Of a stretch of 64,000 nucleotides of DNA, positions 1 to 12,214 are shown piece by piece. The stretch is from Gymnorhina tibicen (Eukaryota > Chordata > Aves > Passeriformes > Artamidae): contig VXAZ01005694.1 in assembly GCA_013399875.1 (NCBI GenBank), positions 543,331 to 607,330 on the forward strand. The letters run 5' to 3'. The position numbers and the translations under genes were made by a program. The notes beneath the pieces are model-generated. The model made no database searches. It was not told where the DNA came from and saw only the letters and a program-made list of their open reading frames with translations. Within the stretch, counting starts at the first letter, position 1, and every line of letters starts with the position of its first letter.

Positions 1-2027
1 TCTAATGGAAATTTACATTTATTTATAAAATAAAACAAATGCCAGAGCAAGAATGTGGTTTAAGATCAGCCTACAAGATATGGCTGCTATCTGGATGTAA
101 CAAAAGTACGTAACACAAGCCAGTAATTTGACAGGATGATTCACCGACCAAGCGCTGTGAGGAAAAGATAAGACTGATGCTGTGGACAAAATTTATTCAC
201 AGCGGCAGACCCACACCCACGCAGGTAAAAAAAGAGGAATTTGATCATTAGATTATTTTCTGGAGACAGCGGATGTCCGTGTAGTTCTCACTATGCAGAA
301 ACTGTTTCAGCACTGGCATTAAGGGAGCAGAGATACCTCGTGTCACGACCCAGAGTTGTAGTGCCCACACAAAGCCTGCTTGACCAGACTCATAAAGAGG
401 AATGGAAAAGCGATTTCAACCTAAGAGTGTTTGTGCATATCTCCAATTTGGCATTCTACCATGAATACATATAAAATCTATCTAAAATAACTAAGGACCT
501 TGTGTTTGACAGAATAAATAAGACAACTGCCAAGAACCGTCATTTTGCTCTAAAAGCCTGCAAAACTAACTGACAAAACCCAAGAAACCAAAGGTTCTTA
601 CGTGTTACATGCAAAATTAAAATATCGCTACCTTCCTGTAACACCATAATACTTTACCCGCAATGAGATTAAGGTTCATCCTTAATTTGGCCATCCACAC
701 CCCTATACTTTGGATGTCCTCATTTCTCTCAGGTCCACAGTTAGCACACTTCATGGAGGACACTGCATTGAACACTGCTTAATGAAAATATGCCACACCT
801 TGTAAAATGGAACAACATTTGGTACTAATAGCAATGCTACACATATCTTTATCTGCTTTAATGCTTTTCATATACTGAAGCTGTCTGACTATTCCTAAAG
901 AAAACCAGAAGACAGTGAAATTACAACAGCAGAGACCCTCTCTCTCATGTGCTGTTTTCTTTATGTTTTCCAATTATTGTTCCTCTCAAATACAAAGTTG
1001 TTAAAAACAGGAGCAATAGTGGAATTGCTACATGCAGACCGGCATTATGATTAATTGAAGTCTAAATACTTAGAATTTGTAAATGTTATGAGCTACTAAA
1101 AGCGCAATTTTTATTCATAATACACTGAAGTACTTGAGTACATTTCCTTTTAATATGAATTTTTCTGCCAGCTTTAGCTACCGTGTCTTGTTGCAGCATT
1201 CATGGTTTGGGAAGGCATTACCTTCCCACATGCAAAATTGTGCAGTGCTGCAAGTATTCCCCTTTCTCATTCCGTGGGCATTCTGCAGGGTATATCTATT
1301 TCCTCTTGCAGAAAAAGGTACAAAGGTGACCACAGCCATTAGAAGGATAATGATCTGAGTTCACCAACACCTGTCTCACTTGCTGATCTAATTGTCAGTC
1401 ATGGTATTAGTTTACACAGTAGTGTATTATTACTTTGTCTTTTACTAAATCTCCAGTTAAGAAACTCTGGGATTCTACAGGGAAATAATAAATTACTTTT
1501 TCTCCTTTGAATTTAGCAGGCTGAACCACTTCATCTACTGTAAGTCGCTCTGTGTTCTCTCAGAGACCATGCCATTTCGGAGTTCAGTGTTTAATTGTGC
1601 AATTCCCACACTCTCAGCCTGAGCTGCCCTTCATCCCCAACCCAGTACACACTCCAGGAGTAAGGAAGTTAAACATTCCCAAGATTCTCTATAACCACCA
1701 AACTAAGCCTTGGAATTAAATCCTCACTATGAGAGATGCAAAAGGGTGACTCGTTTCAGTGAGCCGCCTCTGAACACTGGCACTGACTCCAACACATCAC
1801 CCACTTCCAGTTCTTCAGACTGCCAGGATGGCACAACGAAGGCCCATCCAGGCAGGATGCAATATATAACATTTTTACACTGTGTTTCCTTCTCTGGCGC
1901 AGGGAATTCCAGAAGACCGGACCCTCGTGATCCACCAGCAGCTGCCAGAGATGCCACAGCGGTCAAACTCTGCACATTACAGTTATGTTCCTCAGGGAGA
2001 AAAAGGTGAGTTTGATGAGATACTTAC
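1..2027 (-). other. PTPRO intron 6, partial
   Basis: This stretch lies downstream of exon 6 and contains no further PTPRO exon that I could find on the minus strand. I looked for the segment that follows in mammals (the GEWIEEL region) and did not see it. It is unique AT-rich DNA with no recognisable repeat. Short open frames on both strands here look like chance. Confidence 0.7.
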
Positions 2028-2189
2028 TGATATAAAAGCCAAGTGTTTTTGCTGATTGACTTCCCCGAACTTCGCAAGAGCCAGAGGAGCTAAATGTTGT
2101 CACAGACAACTTATATTTTCCTGGTTCTTTCAGTTCAGCAACAAATTTGTGAGTGTCCTCGCTCACTGTCAAAAATTCTGTTGAGTTCT
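2028..2189 (-). CDS. PTPRO: PTPRO exon 6 (ectodomain, end of a fibronectin III-like repeat)
   Basis: This 162-bp internal exon is read on the minus strand. Its translation runs [20 protein letters not shown] and continues with [19 protein letters not shown], nearly identical to the same part of mammalian PTPRO as I know it. The tyrosine followed by alternating hydrophobic residues (YKLSVTTF) is the 'tyrosine corner' strand of a fibronectin III fold. NST near the start is an N-glycosylation sequon. The acceptor is a tract ending in tttag just above 2189, and the donor is gtaagt at 2022-2027. The exon takes two bases of a split codon at its start and leaves one at its end, so it is symmetric 1-1 and can be skipped in frame. 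The next exon was not found between 1 and 2027, so the gene continues outside the window. Confidence 0.95.
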
Positions 2190-2586
2190 CTAAATCAGGA
2201 GGGAAAAAAGAGTGCGGATTAATTCAAATTTTGAAAGGTTCCAGCCACCAAGAAAATTATTTACATCAGAAATGCTAATCTTGTTTCAGCTGTGGGATTA
2301 AAAGGTGTCCAAAAGGACTGCATTCAAACAGTGTGGCAACATGTACAACTGTAAGTCTTGTTTAACAAAAGAGAACTGCAAACTGCGATTTACTCCTCCT
2401 CCCTTACTTTTATGTTGCCCAGCCAGAAGCAGATGCTATTCAATGCCAAAACTCCTCAAGAAATACAGGGGATCTAACAAAGCCCTCTGAAGCACAGCAC
2501 TAGATAATTAATAATTTGTAGAGGAGACAATCCACCAGTGGAATTACAGAAAAGAAGGATGAGAAGGGCACAAGGCTCTGCTTTAC

Positions 2587-3033
2587 CTTCCCTTTCAATA
2601 CTGATATGGAAACCATCAAACGCAGTGGGGGGCTTTGGGGGCAGCCAGGTCAGCACCATCTGCACAGGAAGGAAGGGAGGGGGCTCTGCTGTGGGTCTGC
2701 CAGACGTGTTGGCATCGCTGGCCTCATAATCACTGGAAACTGCAGTGACAAACTCCTCTTCCCCCTCGGATGACTCGGCTTCGTTAGACCACCAGGACGG
2801 CTGCGAGGTGGTCTCGTACTCAGTGCCATTGGAGGGGTCCTCCAGCCAGGCTGCAGATGTGTTTGCTGCTGGAATCTCGGGTGGGCTGTCAGGAAGACGG
2901 CTGACTTCCTCTTGCCTCAGGATTTCTTGTGGTCCCATGAAGGATTCTTCCGCAAAATTCCCACTGTGCTCTTCCCAGTTGTTCCTGTTGATTGGTACAA
3001 TCTGAACGGAAATGTTTCGAGGTGGGTAAGGAA
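2587..3033 (-). CDS. PTPRO: PTPRO exon 5 (acidic, glycosylated linker plus start of a fibronectin III repeat)
   Basis: This 447-bp exon encodes about 149 residues. It opens with PYPPRNISVQIVPINRNNWE, matching mammalian PTPRO. A middle stretch rich in E, D, S and T contains the conserved YETTSQPSWW, and the exon closes with VQMVLTWLPPKPPTAFDGFH followed by ISIERE. The LTW tryptophan is the core residue of a fibronectin III B strand. Four N-glycosylation sequons are visible (NIS, NTS, NGT, NTS). The acceptor is ctttcag, with its AG at 3034-3035, and the donor is gtaaag at 2581-2586. Both ends are phase 1. The flanks are well conserved with mammals, while the acidic middle differs in length and sequence, as expected of an extended extracellular linker. 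The frame is fully open. Confidence 0.96.
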
Positions 3034-4639
3034 CTGAAAGAGAAGCAAGGGTTAGTCTTTTAATAGGTATGTTCTGTGCACCTTTAAATGCATTAATCCC
3101 CTAGTCAAGTAACATTCTTCTAGGGATTGTTTGAAATGACTTGTTCTTGCTAAGATTCTCCCTGCTCTTACACACTCTTATACATACACCAGAAGTGGTT
3201 CTAGTGGGATTAAGATGAGTATAAATTCACAGAACAATCACAACTCAAGAACGCCAGGAAGTAAAGTAGATGTGAAGTCACAGCAAATCAAACTTGAGTG
3301 CTATTATAACAGCAAGGCTACTCCAATGTGCATTTTTAACAGTGAACCTACATTTATTTTATTGTGTCTGCCAGGAAGATCTTGATCATGGAACAAACCC
3401 CACCTCTGTAGAAATGAATTGAAAACTATATGCAAGACTCACATACGGCATAGCTCATATTAAAAAAAATAACCTTCACGTTGCTGTAGGGCTTTTCATG
3501 TGCTTTTAGCAGCCACCTTTTCACGAGCATTAAGCATCAGTTTAAATTTTAATATTTGTGAAAGCTTGATCTTAAGATTTGGGTCTCCACAAGACAAGAT
3601 TCTGGCAAGCAAAGAAGTTACTTCAGCTGAAGCCAGGAGGTGGACACACAGCGTTTTGTCTGTCCCACTGTAACTGCTTGTCTGCCTCTCCTTACACACT
3701 CTGAGTAGCCTCTGCAAATAATTTTGCCTGCCACCTTTTGAGCTGGCACTTTACAGCACACTAATTTGTTCAACTCCCATCCCAGCCACAGCCACTAATA
3801 GAAAACCAGGCTCTATATTCTCATTGCCATTCATGTGAAAAATGAGGGATGGGAGGGCAGCAGAGAAAGAAAAGAGCAATGCTGTTGGTTATGGTTCAGT
3901 ATCTCAATGACTATATTTAGGATCTTCAGGACAGAACTCAGCCTGGCATCAGTTGGCTTTGTTCTGTCCAAGGCAATGGACCAACATCAGTGTATTCATC
4001 TGAAGATTTGGCCTTTTGATTTTATCACTGGTTCATTTCACTTTGGACCCTGATAAATGTCTGCGGTCCAACAGATTAACAAAAAAGTTTTGGGCACCGT
4101 CCCAGGACCAAATTAAATTAGTTCTGGACCCTGAACAAATGCAATTTTCAGCCTTTGCAACATTGCTGTCTTGGAAATTAAAAGTTCATGCTTCAGGGCA
4201 CAAACTGGCCGCCAAGTCGGGCAACTATGACATTCTTCTCTGGGCTGGAAAAGTGCACAATGAGGAAAGCCTTCTCGAGCAGTTTAGCTATGATTCATTG
4301 CACAAGGAGACAGACCAATAGAGAGAGATCAATAGTCTGCTCCGTGCAGCTATTCCTGTGGCTTAAAAATTAATTCCTAGCACAAGGCCCAGGATATCTC
4401 ATGTGAAGCAGAAGTTATTTTCTAAGAAGCAAGCTTCATGACAGAAACACCCACACAAATTTCCCTCTGCACAGTTTGCACACACAAAGCCTACGGAATA
4501 GCCACAACATCCTCCTCCCATGCTCCCAGGACTGCCCCCACACAGACCCTCCTCTCTGTGGGATCCATCCCCTCCCCTGAGCAGCAAGGAAAGCAGCAAC
4601 ACAGGCTTGGAAGAAATGGAGTGCAAGAATTTTCTTCAC
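3034..4639 (-). other. PTPRO intron 4
   Basis: About 1.6 kb between exons 4 and 5, bounded by gtgaag on the exon 4 side and ctttcag on the exon 5 side. No repeat, RNA gene or extra exon was recognised. An open frame on the plus strand around 4016-4321 has no recognisable product. Confidence 0.85.
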
Positions 4640-4792
4640 CTGTTCTGTGCTGTTTGGGCTCATGTTGGACCCCGCTGTACTCCACGAGTGTGCTCTTGTT
4701 GAAAGTTGCTTCTGATACCAACTGAAATGTGATGTTGCTGTAGCATATGCCTGGCAGCCAGTGATTGAAAACTGTTTTACCTTTAAAGAAAT
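4640..4792 (-). CDS. PTPRO: PTPRO exon 4 (second half of the second fibronectin III-like repeat)
   Basis: This 153-bp exon follows a strong pyrimidine tract and ttctgcag acceptor, and ends at gtgaag (4634-4639). The translation begins [20 protein letters not shown] and ends with [15 protein letters not shown], almost residue for residue the mammalian PTPRO segment. The WLPG turn and the following [10 protein letters not shown] strand fit the E-F-G part of a fibronectin III fold. NIT and NKS are N-glycosylation sequons. The first codon is completed by the last base of exon 3, and the last base (G) pairs with TT of exon 5 to give valine, where mammals have alanine. The exon is phase 1 at both ends, so it is in-frame skippable. 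Identity is secure from sequence similarity and the joined frame. Confidence 0.96.
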
Positions 4793-4999
4793 CTGCAGAA
4801 GGTTGAAAGAGAAAAGAAGAAAGGGAAAAAAAAGAGGATAATGCATCAAATGTTCACTTTCTCATAATGTGACTGCACATGGTGAATGGGCAATGTTTTA
4901 GATGTTTTAAACATCTTTTCAGCCTGCTCTGAGACGCGGAATTGTAACAATTCAGTTTGCCAACACTTTTCCTGGCTGTCAAAGCCACTTTGCTACCAG

Positions 5000-5028
5000 A
5001 AAAAAAAAAAGGGAAAAAAAAAAAAAAA
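5000..5028. repeat. Poly-A tract interrupted by GGG
   Basis: Eleven A, three G and fifteen A. On the transcribed (minus) strand it is a poly-T/C run lying about 210 bases upstream of the exon 4 acceptor. No attached retroposon was recognised. Confidence 0.9.
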
Positions 5029-5184
5029 GGACCAGCACAAGAAACACGAGCTGCTTTTCACTGGCAAGGGAACTGAACCTGGCAACCTGCTCCACATGAC
5101 ACCGAGTATCTCAAAGAGCATCTGACAGTTCCTGCAGACCTTTAACTGCTGCACGCAAAAGCCTCTTTGGTCTTTTGCTGACTG

Positions 5185-5275
5185 AGGCACGGCGCTCGGG
5201 GGAGATGCTCAAAGGAACATCCGAGAGCCGCGGCGCTGAGGGCTCCGCTCACGGCCACCAGCACAACACGTGTGG
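5185..5275. other. Small CpG-dense patch in PTPRO intron 3
   Basis: About ten CpG dinucleotides within 90 bases, including gagccgcggcgctgag and a CACGTG E-box, stand out against CpG-poor surroundings. It is too short for a standard CpG island. Function is unknown; it could be a minor intragenic regulatory element or GC-rich junk. Confidence 0.4.
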
Positions 5276-6587
5276 GTTGGAGAGAGCTTGCTCAGGGCTA
5301 CCTGGCTGGGGGAAGGCGTGTGCAAGCTGATTAGTGAATCTCTTCATTTAGGCTGACTCTTTTATTTGTCAGCAGCTTTAGCGCTGCAGCCCCCAGAACC
5401 ATCTATTAGCTGTTCGAGATAAAAATTACTGCTGGTATCCCTTTTGTTCTCTGGAAAGAGGTCACCGGTATTTTCTGCTATGATCCAGACTTCACCCTTC
5501 CTGACTTTTGGCACTTCACAGCATTGAAAATGTGATTTCCAGCCCCACTTTGTGTTGTAGCAAAGAGACTCCCAAGTTTTCTGACCTCCTTTCTGGAGGC
5601 GTGTTATCTCCCTCTGCTGACTTTAAAGAGAGTTTACAGTGACCAGTCTTCTGTTTTGGGATCCTTAATTCAGTGCCCAAAATTGAATTCAGCACCTACT
5701 GGGTTGCCCAAAGGCTTTTCACTGGCACTATAGAATGCTAAACCATTGGGGTTTCAGGGCCCACGGGGTATGTGGGTGCCTTCCTCACCTCCTGGGGTGC
5801 TTCCCACAGGACAGTCCCATTTGTATCTCTGAGACAGATACTGTGCTAAAGCTGTACTGCGGGGCAAAAGCTGTAAACAAATACGTGAAAGGGTCGGTTG
5901 TGAACAAATAAAGAGAAAGAATTTGCTTTGGTTAGATCATTTAGGTGGTTAGGTTGGTTGGTTGTTCAGGCTGACTGTCTAGACTGTTAGATTGATTGAC
6001 CTTGATTAGATTATTTTAAGAACACCGAAATTTCTATAATGTAGCAGGGTTTATTAGCTTAGGGGCCACGCTGAATGCTGCAGTGATGTACTGCACCGCA
6101 CAGCACTGGGTCACTGCGTGGTGATACAGAACCACCAGGTTTGATCCCGTGCCATTTATTGAATGGGTTTCCCTCCTCTGGGACGTCCCAGAGCTTTCCT
6201 ACCAGCTACAGACCAAAGAGGAAACCTTGGCCAGAGGGAAGAGCCTGGGAGCTTTTGTATTGCTTGGGACTGACACAGAAGCACCAGCAATTGGGGATGC
6301 CTCCCCAGGTTGATTTCAGACTGATTACAAAAATCCAGACCACCAAGTCTTCCTCTACAATCCAAAAGAAAGGGAACATCACTAGAACTAGGATTCTGCC
6401 AATTCAAAAATCCCAAGTGAACCACCAGCTCAATTCAAAGACCCATCCCTTACTTCATGATATAAAAGCTATTACATAAACACATTACCAGAAATATAAA
6501 TACATGTTAAAACACCACCTAAGACCACTGTTTAAAATGTTTCCAGCAGAGTTAGTATCACATTTTGGTGAAACAGTTTCCTCCTAC

Positions 6588-6746
6588 CTTTGTACAGCAT
6601 TGTTCGGTAGTCTTTTCCTTCCCAATAGCTTATATTTACCCTGGTAAAAACATTGTACTTCTCTGGGTACTGAATTTCAAACAACACTCCCGTTTCTGGA
6701 GATGGTTTGTAGTCATAGATAGAAACATTGCTCACAGGAAGTGGTT
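6588..6746 (-). CDS. PTPRO: PTPRO exon 3 (first half of the second fibronectin III-like repeat)
   Basis: This 159-bp exon is bounded by an acceptor ending in ctttag (AG at 6747-6748) and a gtagga donor (6582-6587). After completing a lysine codon begun in exon 2 it reads [20 protein letters not shown] and continues [32 protein letters not shown], a near match to mammalian PTPRO. It forms the A to D strand half of a fibronectin III-like domain, and exon 4 supplies the rest. NVS and NIS are N-glycosylation sequons. Both ends are phase 1. The intron before it (intron 2) is about 8.8 kb and the one after it about 1.8 kb. Confidence 0.96.
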
Positions 6747-7354
6747 CTAAAGGACGTACAAACAAAAGGGGGGGAAAAAAAAGGGAGAAAGGGGCAGATT
6801 AATAAGCAAACTGAGTTCTTTACACACATACAACACCAATGAAAAGAAATGGCTTCGTAGGCATGGCACAGGCACTCTTAAATCTACCAGGTGATATCTG
6901 GGGCTTCACTGAGGTGTGGGGCAAAGCTACCTGGGACATTGACAAAGCCAGTATTTCTGCATTCCCCTCCCCCCAAAGAATTTATCTTCTTAGCACTTAC
7001 ACTTTAACAGGAAAAATTCCATATTTGACATTCAAAGAATGTTATTATTTAAGCACTCACAGTCATCACCTCAGAAAGATTTTCATCTTTAACACCTGTC
7101 AATCATGTAGAAGTGCCCAGACAAAAACAACACAACACTTGAAACTGCTGTGACTTCAGCATAAATGCAGAGCTTTTAAGATGAGCTGAGAAGATTATCA
7201 GTGCAACGGCCACAGGAAGCTACATGAGTGAAGATTTTCTATTTTGGTATCTCTACATTTCTTTATTTCATGGGTAGTTACACAGCCCCCATTCCTACCA
7301 TGTGAGAGGGCCACCGTCTTTAACATATTTATCCCCATCAAACTCCTACAAAAT

Positions 7355-7475
7355 AAACAGCACCATCACCATTATTTTACAGACGAAGAACTGAGGTATG
7401 GAGAAGTAAAGTGGTTTATTGGAGGGCACAGGGAAAGCCTGTGCGTAGGAAGGAGGCAAGTCAGGAGCTGCTGAT
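7355..7475 (+). repeat. Possible ancient SINE/LINE tail relic
   Basis: The order 'attattttacagacgaagaactgagg', 'gagaagtaaagtgg' and then a 'gcacagggaaagcctgtg' block resembles the MIR/L2-type tail found across amniotes (a tract like 'attttacagatgaggaaactgagg'). It is strongly diverged. I judge it by eye only. Confidence 0.4.
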
Positions 7476-10400
7476 TTAGTGCTCTGAACTCAGAGTCAGG
7501 TAGGCCACAGAAAGCAAGACAAATACCCTGTGTCCTGTGATCTGAAATCCAGACCAGTGTAGCTCCATCAGCTAAGGAAAGCCATGTCAGTTCACTGCAG
7601 CTGGGAGTCTGGATTGTTGCTGACCATCAGAGATTCACATTTTTATTCAGCCTTCTCTATTCGCAAAAAACCCCAACAAAAACCGAAAGAAAAAAACACC
7701 TTTTGTTCAACACTCTCCTCAGCAAGAAAAAAATTGACAGCAACTCAACTATCCCGTGGTTAAGAGGTCCAAGCAAGGTTATATTGTTAGCTGAAATTTG
7801 TCATGCTAACATATTTTAATAGAGATACTTAATGCAATTATGCCTACATCCTCATAAAGATTAGCATGTTGATTCAGTTCTTGCACACTACAGGGATCAG
7901 ATTGCAAAATTCAGGCTGTTGATTAGCACAGCCTTAGAGGACCCATTTGAGTTCAAAATTCTGCTGCCGTAGGCCCTGGAGAAAACCTAATAAAATCTTT
8001 TTCCCCAAAGAGAATACAGTCACAGTGGGCAAGGGAAAGAGTAGATGAAAGGGAAGATCAGTATCAGTATCAAAAGTGGAATTATCCCGCAGGAGGTGGG
8101 GTAGGTTAATCAAAGGTGCAAAAGCAAGACTGTAGTGAAAGAGAAAACTAAATCCCAATGACCAGCACAGTATTTTCACTACAGCTGTGATTTTCCAGAT
8201 GTGATGGGAAACAGAGAAGAAAAAGCAACTGGGAACAAAACCATAGATGCAAACAGATCTCTCACCAAGACCAATGTGTCGTCATTTCTAACTTTGCCAG
8301 AGCATGGAAATGCAATGGTGTGGGATTATTAAACTATTTCTCAGGGCAAAGGCACCTCATTATCTTAATCAGATTTATATCAGTATATTTGTACATTAAC
8401 CACTTACAAATAGAAACTCCCCATCCCACAGATACCAACAGGCACTTCAGTGATGGGATCTGTGAAAATTCTGCTGACATTCCACGATAGCCTAGAAATA
8501 AATAGGAGTAAAGCAGATCACAGGAAACAAAGCCTGCCCTCTTCTTTCTGCCGACGCTCCTCCCATCGCTTATTCCAAAATAAATAGTGGAGATGACTAC
8601 CCACATGACCAGAGGGTTCATATCACAGCTCACACAGCACACGAGAGTAGTTTAAATGTCAATAACAATCTCTAAATAGCACAGTGCTTGTGTGCAGTCA
8701 TCTCTCATGTTAGCGGGTGTGCCCTGGGCTTTCTCCTGCTATCTCATTCACATCTGAGGTCTCCTCATTTCTGAAAGAATTACTGAAACTTTCTTATGCC
8801 AGTGATTCAATTACCCCATTTATTCCTTCCTACAACAAATCAAATAAAGGATGGAAGTTATATTCATTTTTAATCCAAATGATTTTTCCTCCTGATGCTT
8901 TGATTTAATTAACCAACAATTGAATTAAGCAGTAATCACCACAGACTCTCTTTCGTGTCGCTATCTTCCGCTCTCCATCCTCTCCTTGCTCATGGCTGAT
9001 GTTAGCAGAGCTGCATGAGTGACATAATGCAATTTAAAGACTCCTCCATTATCTTACTTCCTTCGGCACCAAATCTTCACATCAAAAGCTATTTGCACAC
9101 TGTGAAATTAAAAGAACACTCAGCAGATAACCATCATGTTCTGTCTTTCACTTACTAACTGCTCCTAGGGTTATTAAAATTAAAGAATATGTAAAATGCC
9201 ACTCTTGACTATCTATATTTATAATTCAGAGCATAAACAGTCTGGTCTTTTTAATTTTACTATTTTCAGTGTTTAGGATCCAGCTTGTCACAGATTTCAG
9301 TGGTTGTCAAAAAATAGCCTAAATAAAGTGGAATCACAGAAATATGAATACTTAGCGCTTTGTAAAAGCTCTGTACTACATTGAAGTCATATTACAGAAG
9401 GGACTTAGAGCATTTCAATGTCCCTCTAATAGTTCAAGGCACCTCTTCACTTACAATCTCTTTATTTTTAGACTTGCAGATTATATTACACACACACAGA
9501 CAGGACTGCAGGATCAAGTCCTAAATCTGCCATTTTTCTCAGTGTCTCAGAATCTACTGCTTCGGTAGCAACTGCCTTCCCATTTTATCTGTTTACAGGA
9601 AACTTAACTTCTCTGTTTATCCTGGACTTTCCAGCATTTTGCATTTAGCATGTAACTTGCACTACACAAGCACCGAGATGGCATAATAAATGTGCCTAAC
9701 ACCTTCCTCGAATGCCCGGGAAAATTCTGAATGCTAAATCCTCCATTAATGCATTCAATTTGTGTCAGATGCATTAATATTTGCAATTCAGGGGGAAAAA
9801 AAAAAAAAAGTACCGTGAAAATAAGCACCGTATTTCAATCCCAATCAATTTGTTTGTAATATTTGTAGACTGGGTCACTCTACAGATTGAATTAATGATT
9901 GATTATTGTGGTAGCTTGGACACAGCGTTACACGTGGGACTGAGCTCAGCTCCCTTGCTTCTCGCACTGGAACCCAGATTAATCATTATTTACCTCCATA
10001 TTGTGACTTTTATAAAATTATGCCCCATTAATGGAGTGACCTAACCCCTGTGGGTAATTCCCTTTATTCACAAGAAGAAGTTGTGAATTATGTAATTTTC
10101 TCCCCAGGATGGCACTGTTTATGTGTCCGTATGATTACTGGGAGCAAGGCGCAGCCAGGGTAAAGCTTCCATTATGCTGTAAAATTTAGGATGTTTTATC
10201 TCTTGTTAAAAAGAAACCATCTTTGAGATTAAAGGAGCTGTTTTTTAGTACTTTGGGAACATAATGTTCAACTTTATGATAGGTAATAGAGATACTGCGC
10301 TATTGCCTGCGAAGGGGGAATATGAGTGAAAAGAGTACCTGAGAAATGATGATACACAGTGCAATTTCTACATGGCCACATAGGATGATAAATAAAAAGA

Positions 10401-11264
10401 TGACACAACCTGAAAAATAATGTCACAAGAACAAAGGCATAGCTATTGTTCTCGAACAGATTTAGGCCAATTGTTTAGAGCCTCCTTACAATGGAAATTA
10501 CAGCAGGAAATCATATGATTGCAGTTCTTTCTGTTTCTTTGATTGTGATGGAGAGGTTTTTTTCACCCTAAAAAGAGGATAACATGGTTTATTCGGTGGG
10601 AAAAGCTGAGCACTAATGGACCTAGATGCTATTCTGAGTTACATTCTGAAGTTAGGGCTGCCACACATAACCAGCCTTTTTAAAGGTGTTTCACGTCATC
10701 CTTTCAGAAAGAAAAACACGAAGGGCTCAAGTTTCACATTTCATTAGGGGAAAAAAAGCTCTGAAGCTCCTAGTTAAAGAACTCTGATCCATTAACAAGC
10801 CAGAGGAAAGGATTGGACCTGCTGAATCACTTCCTGCAGCATCTGGCACAATGACAACGGAGCATTAACCGGGTCTAATGCCAATTACTCTCCAAGAGCT
10901 GGAGATCAGAGTCCCAGGCAGCAGCCTGTTGGACTCTCAAGGAGAATATTTTTTGTAGGAGACACAAGAGGCAGAACTCTCCCTGAAGGGAGTGTATTTC
11001 ACAGTCACGTGTGTGAGGAATCGTCGGCTTTTGAAACAATGAGACATTTACCACTCAGAACTCCTAATCGCCAGCTAAAATAAAAGCCAGGCAGAGCTGC
11101 TCTTAATTACCATCAGAGATCCTCAGATCTGGATTTCTCCAACTCCCAGCAGAGACACATTTTTTCCTGCAGCACACAACGGCTTTGCAATGTACTGCTT
11201 TCCCCGTTCCTTCAAATGTATAAACATTTTTTCCTTCACAAGATAAAGCTGACAGTGAATTTGG

Positions 11265-11282
11265 AAAAAAAAAAAAAAAAAA
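11265..11282. repeat. Poly-A run (18 A)
   Basis: An uninterrupted A18 run sits just outside the left arm of the CR1 inverted pair. Confidence 0.95.
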
Positions 11283-11369
11283 GGAAAAAGATGCTATATG
11301 GGTATGAGTAGGATACTTTATGTACATATAAAAATATAAAATCATGTCACATAAATATACATATAATAC

Positions 11370-11485
11370 AGAATCATAGTATCATTTAGGTTGGGAAAGA
11401 CCTCTAGGATCATCAAGTTCAACCGTTCACCCAACACTGTCAAATTCACCACCAGACCATGTCCCCAGGTGCCACCTCCACATAT
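11370..11485 (-). mobile_element. CR1 LINE 3'-end fragment (antisense to window)
   Basis: Read on the minus strand this is the classic CR1 3' end. It has the gtggaggtggcacctgg-type block, the 'ggtggtgaatttgacag' block, the 'gatgatcctagaggtc' block and 'ccaacctaaatgatac', ending in a degenerate ATGATTCT tail. Only about 115 bp remain, so it is heavily 5'-truncated. It is the left arm of an inverted pair with the CR1 copy near 12.4 kb. Confidence 0.9.
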
Positions 11486-12214
11486 TGGATGAGTGAGGGA
11501 GAATATCAGTCACCAATTTTACCAGGGTGCTCTTTATTTATCTCATAAACGACTTTAAAATCAATTGGTAATAAGGTGGAACTTTTTTCCAAGTATTTCA
11601 AATTTCAAATATGAATTATACAAATTGCAGAGTTACTTCATCCCCACTGAAAAGCCAAAACTCCAAGAGCAGAGGAAAGCAGGCTTGAAATAGTTGTGTT
11701 GGACACCAGAACTACTTCTAACGTTGTCCAGACTGAAGACTGGAATGACAGGCACAGACCAATTGTATTCACAATTGGCCAGGAGGGTGAGATTCTCACA
11801 CCTGTTCTTGTGAAAACCATTGCAGGTATCTTTAAAAAGTGGTCAGGGTTTCAGTTTTTCTCCTTCGGTGAAGTACTGAGCCCGGTTTGCTGAACACAAC
11901 TTTGCTACAGAATCAGGAGCAAAAAATGCTATTTTGTGCTCAAGTTTTATGTTACAGGTTTCCTATCTAAGAGTTTTCAAATAGCTCATCCTTTTCTTTG
12001 CAACAATCTGGACCACAGAGCCTAAACTAGGAAATTCTATAGTTTGTGGTGTTGTGATTAACATGAGAAAACCCTGAAATTATTCCAGTCAGAAACAAGC
12101 AGAACTGTGTAGCGTTGTAGAAAAGGACCAAATTAGCAATGGGAACCTCAGAAGGTAACATATATACACGAATATGTGCATGGATGACACGCTCACACGC
12201 AGGACAAGGAGGTG

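Larger units (their letters stand above)
4793..6587 (-). other. PTPRO intron 3
   Basis: About 1.8 kb between exons 3 and 4. It holds an A-rich tract near 5000-5028, a small CpG-dense patch near 5185-5275, and otherwise plain sequence. No additional exon was seen. Confidence 0.85.

Noticed and set aside
1..1960. Search for PTPRO exon 7 on the minus strand
   Set aside because: No frame resembling the GEWIEELTEKPQHVSV segment that follows exon 6 in mammals, so it probably lies outside the window.
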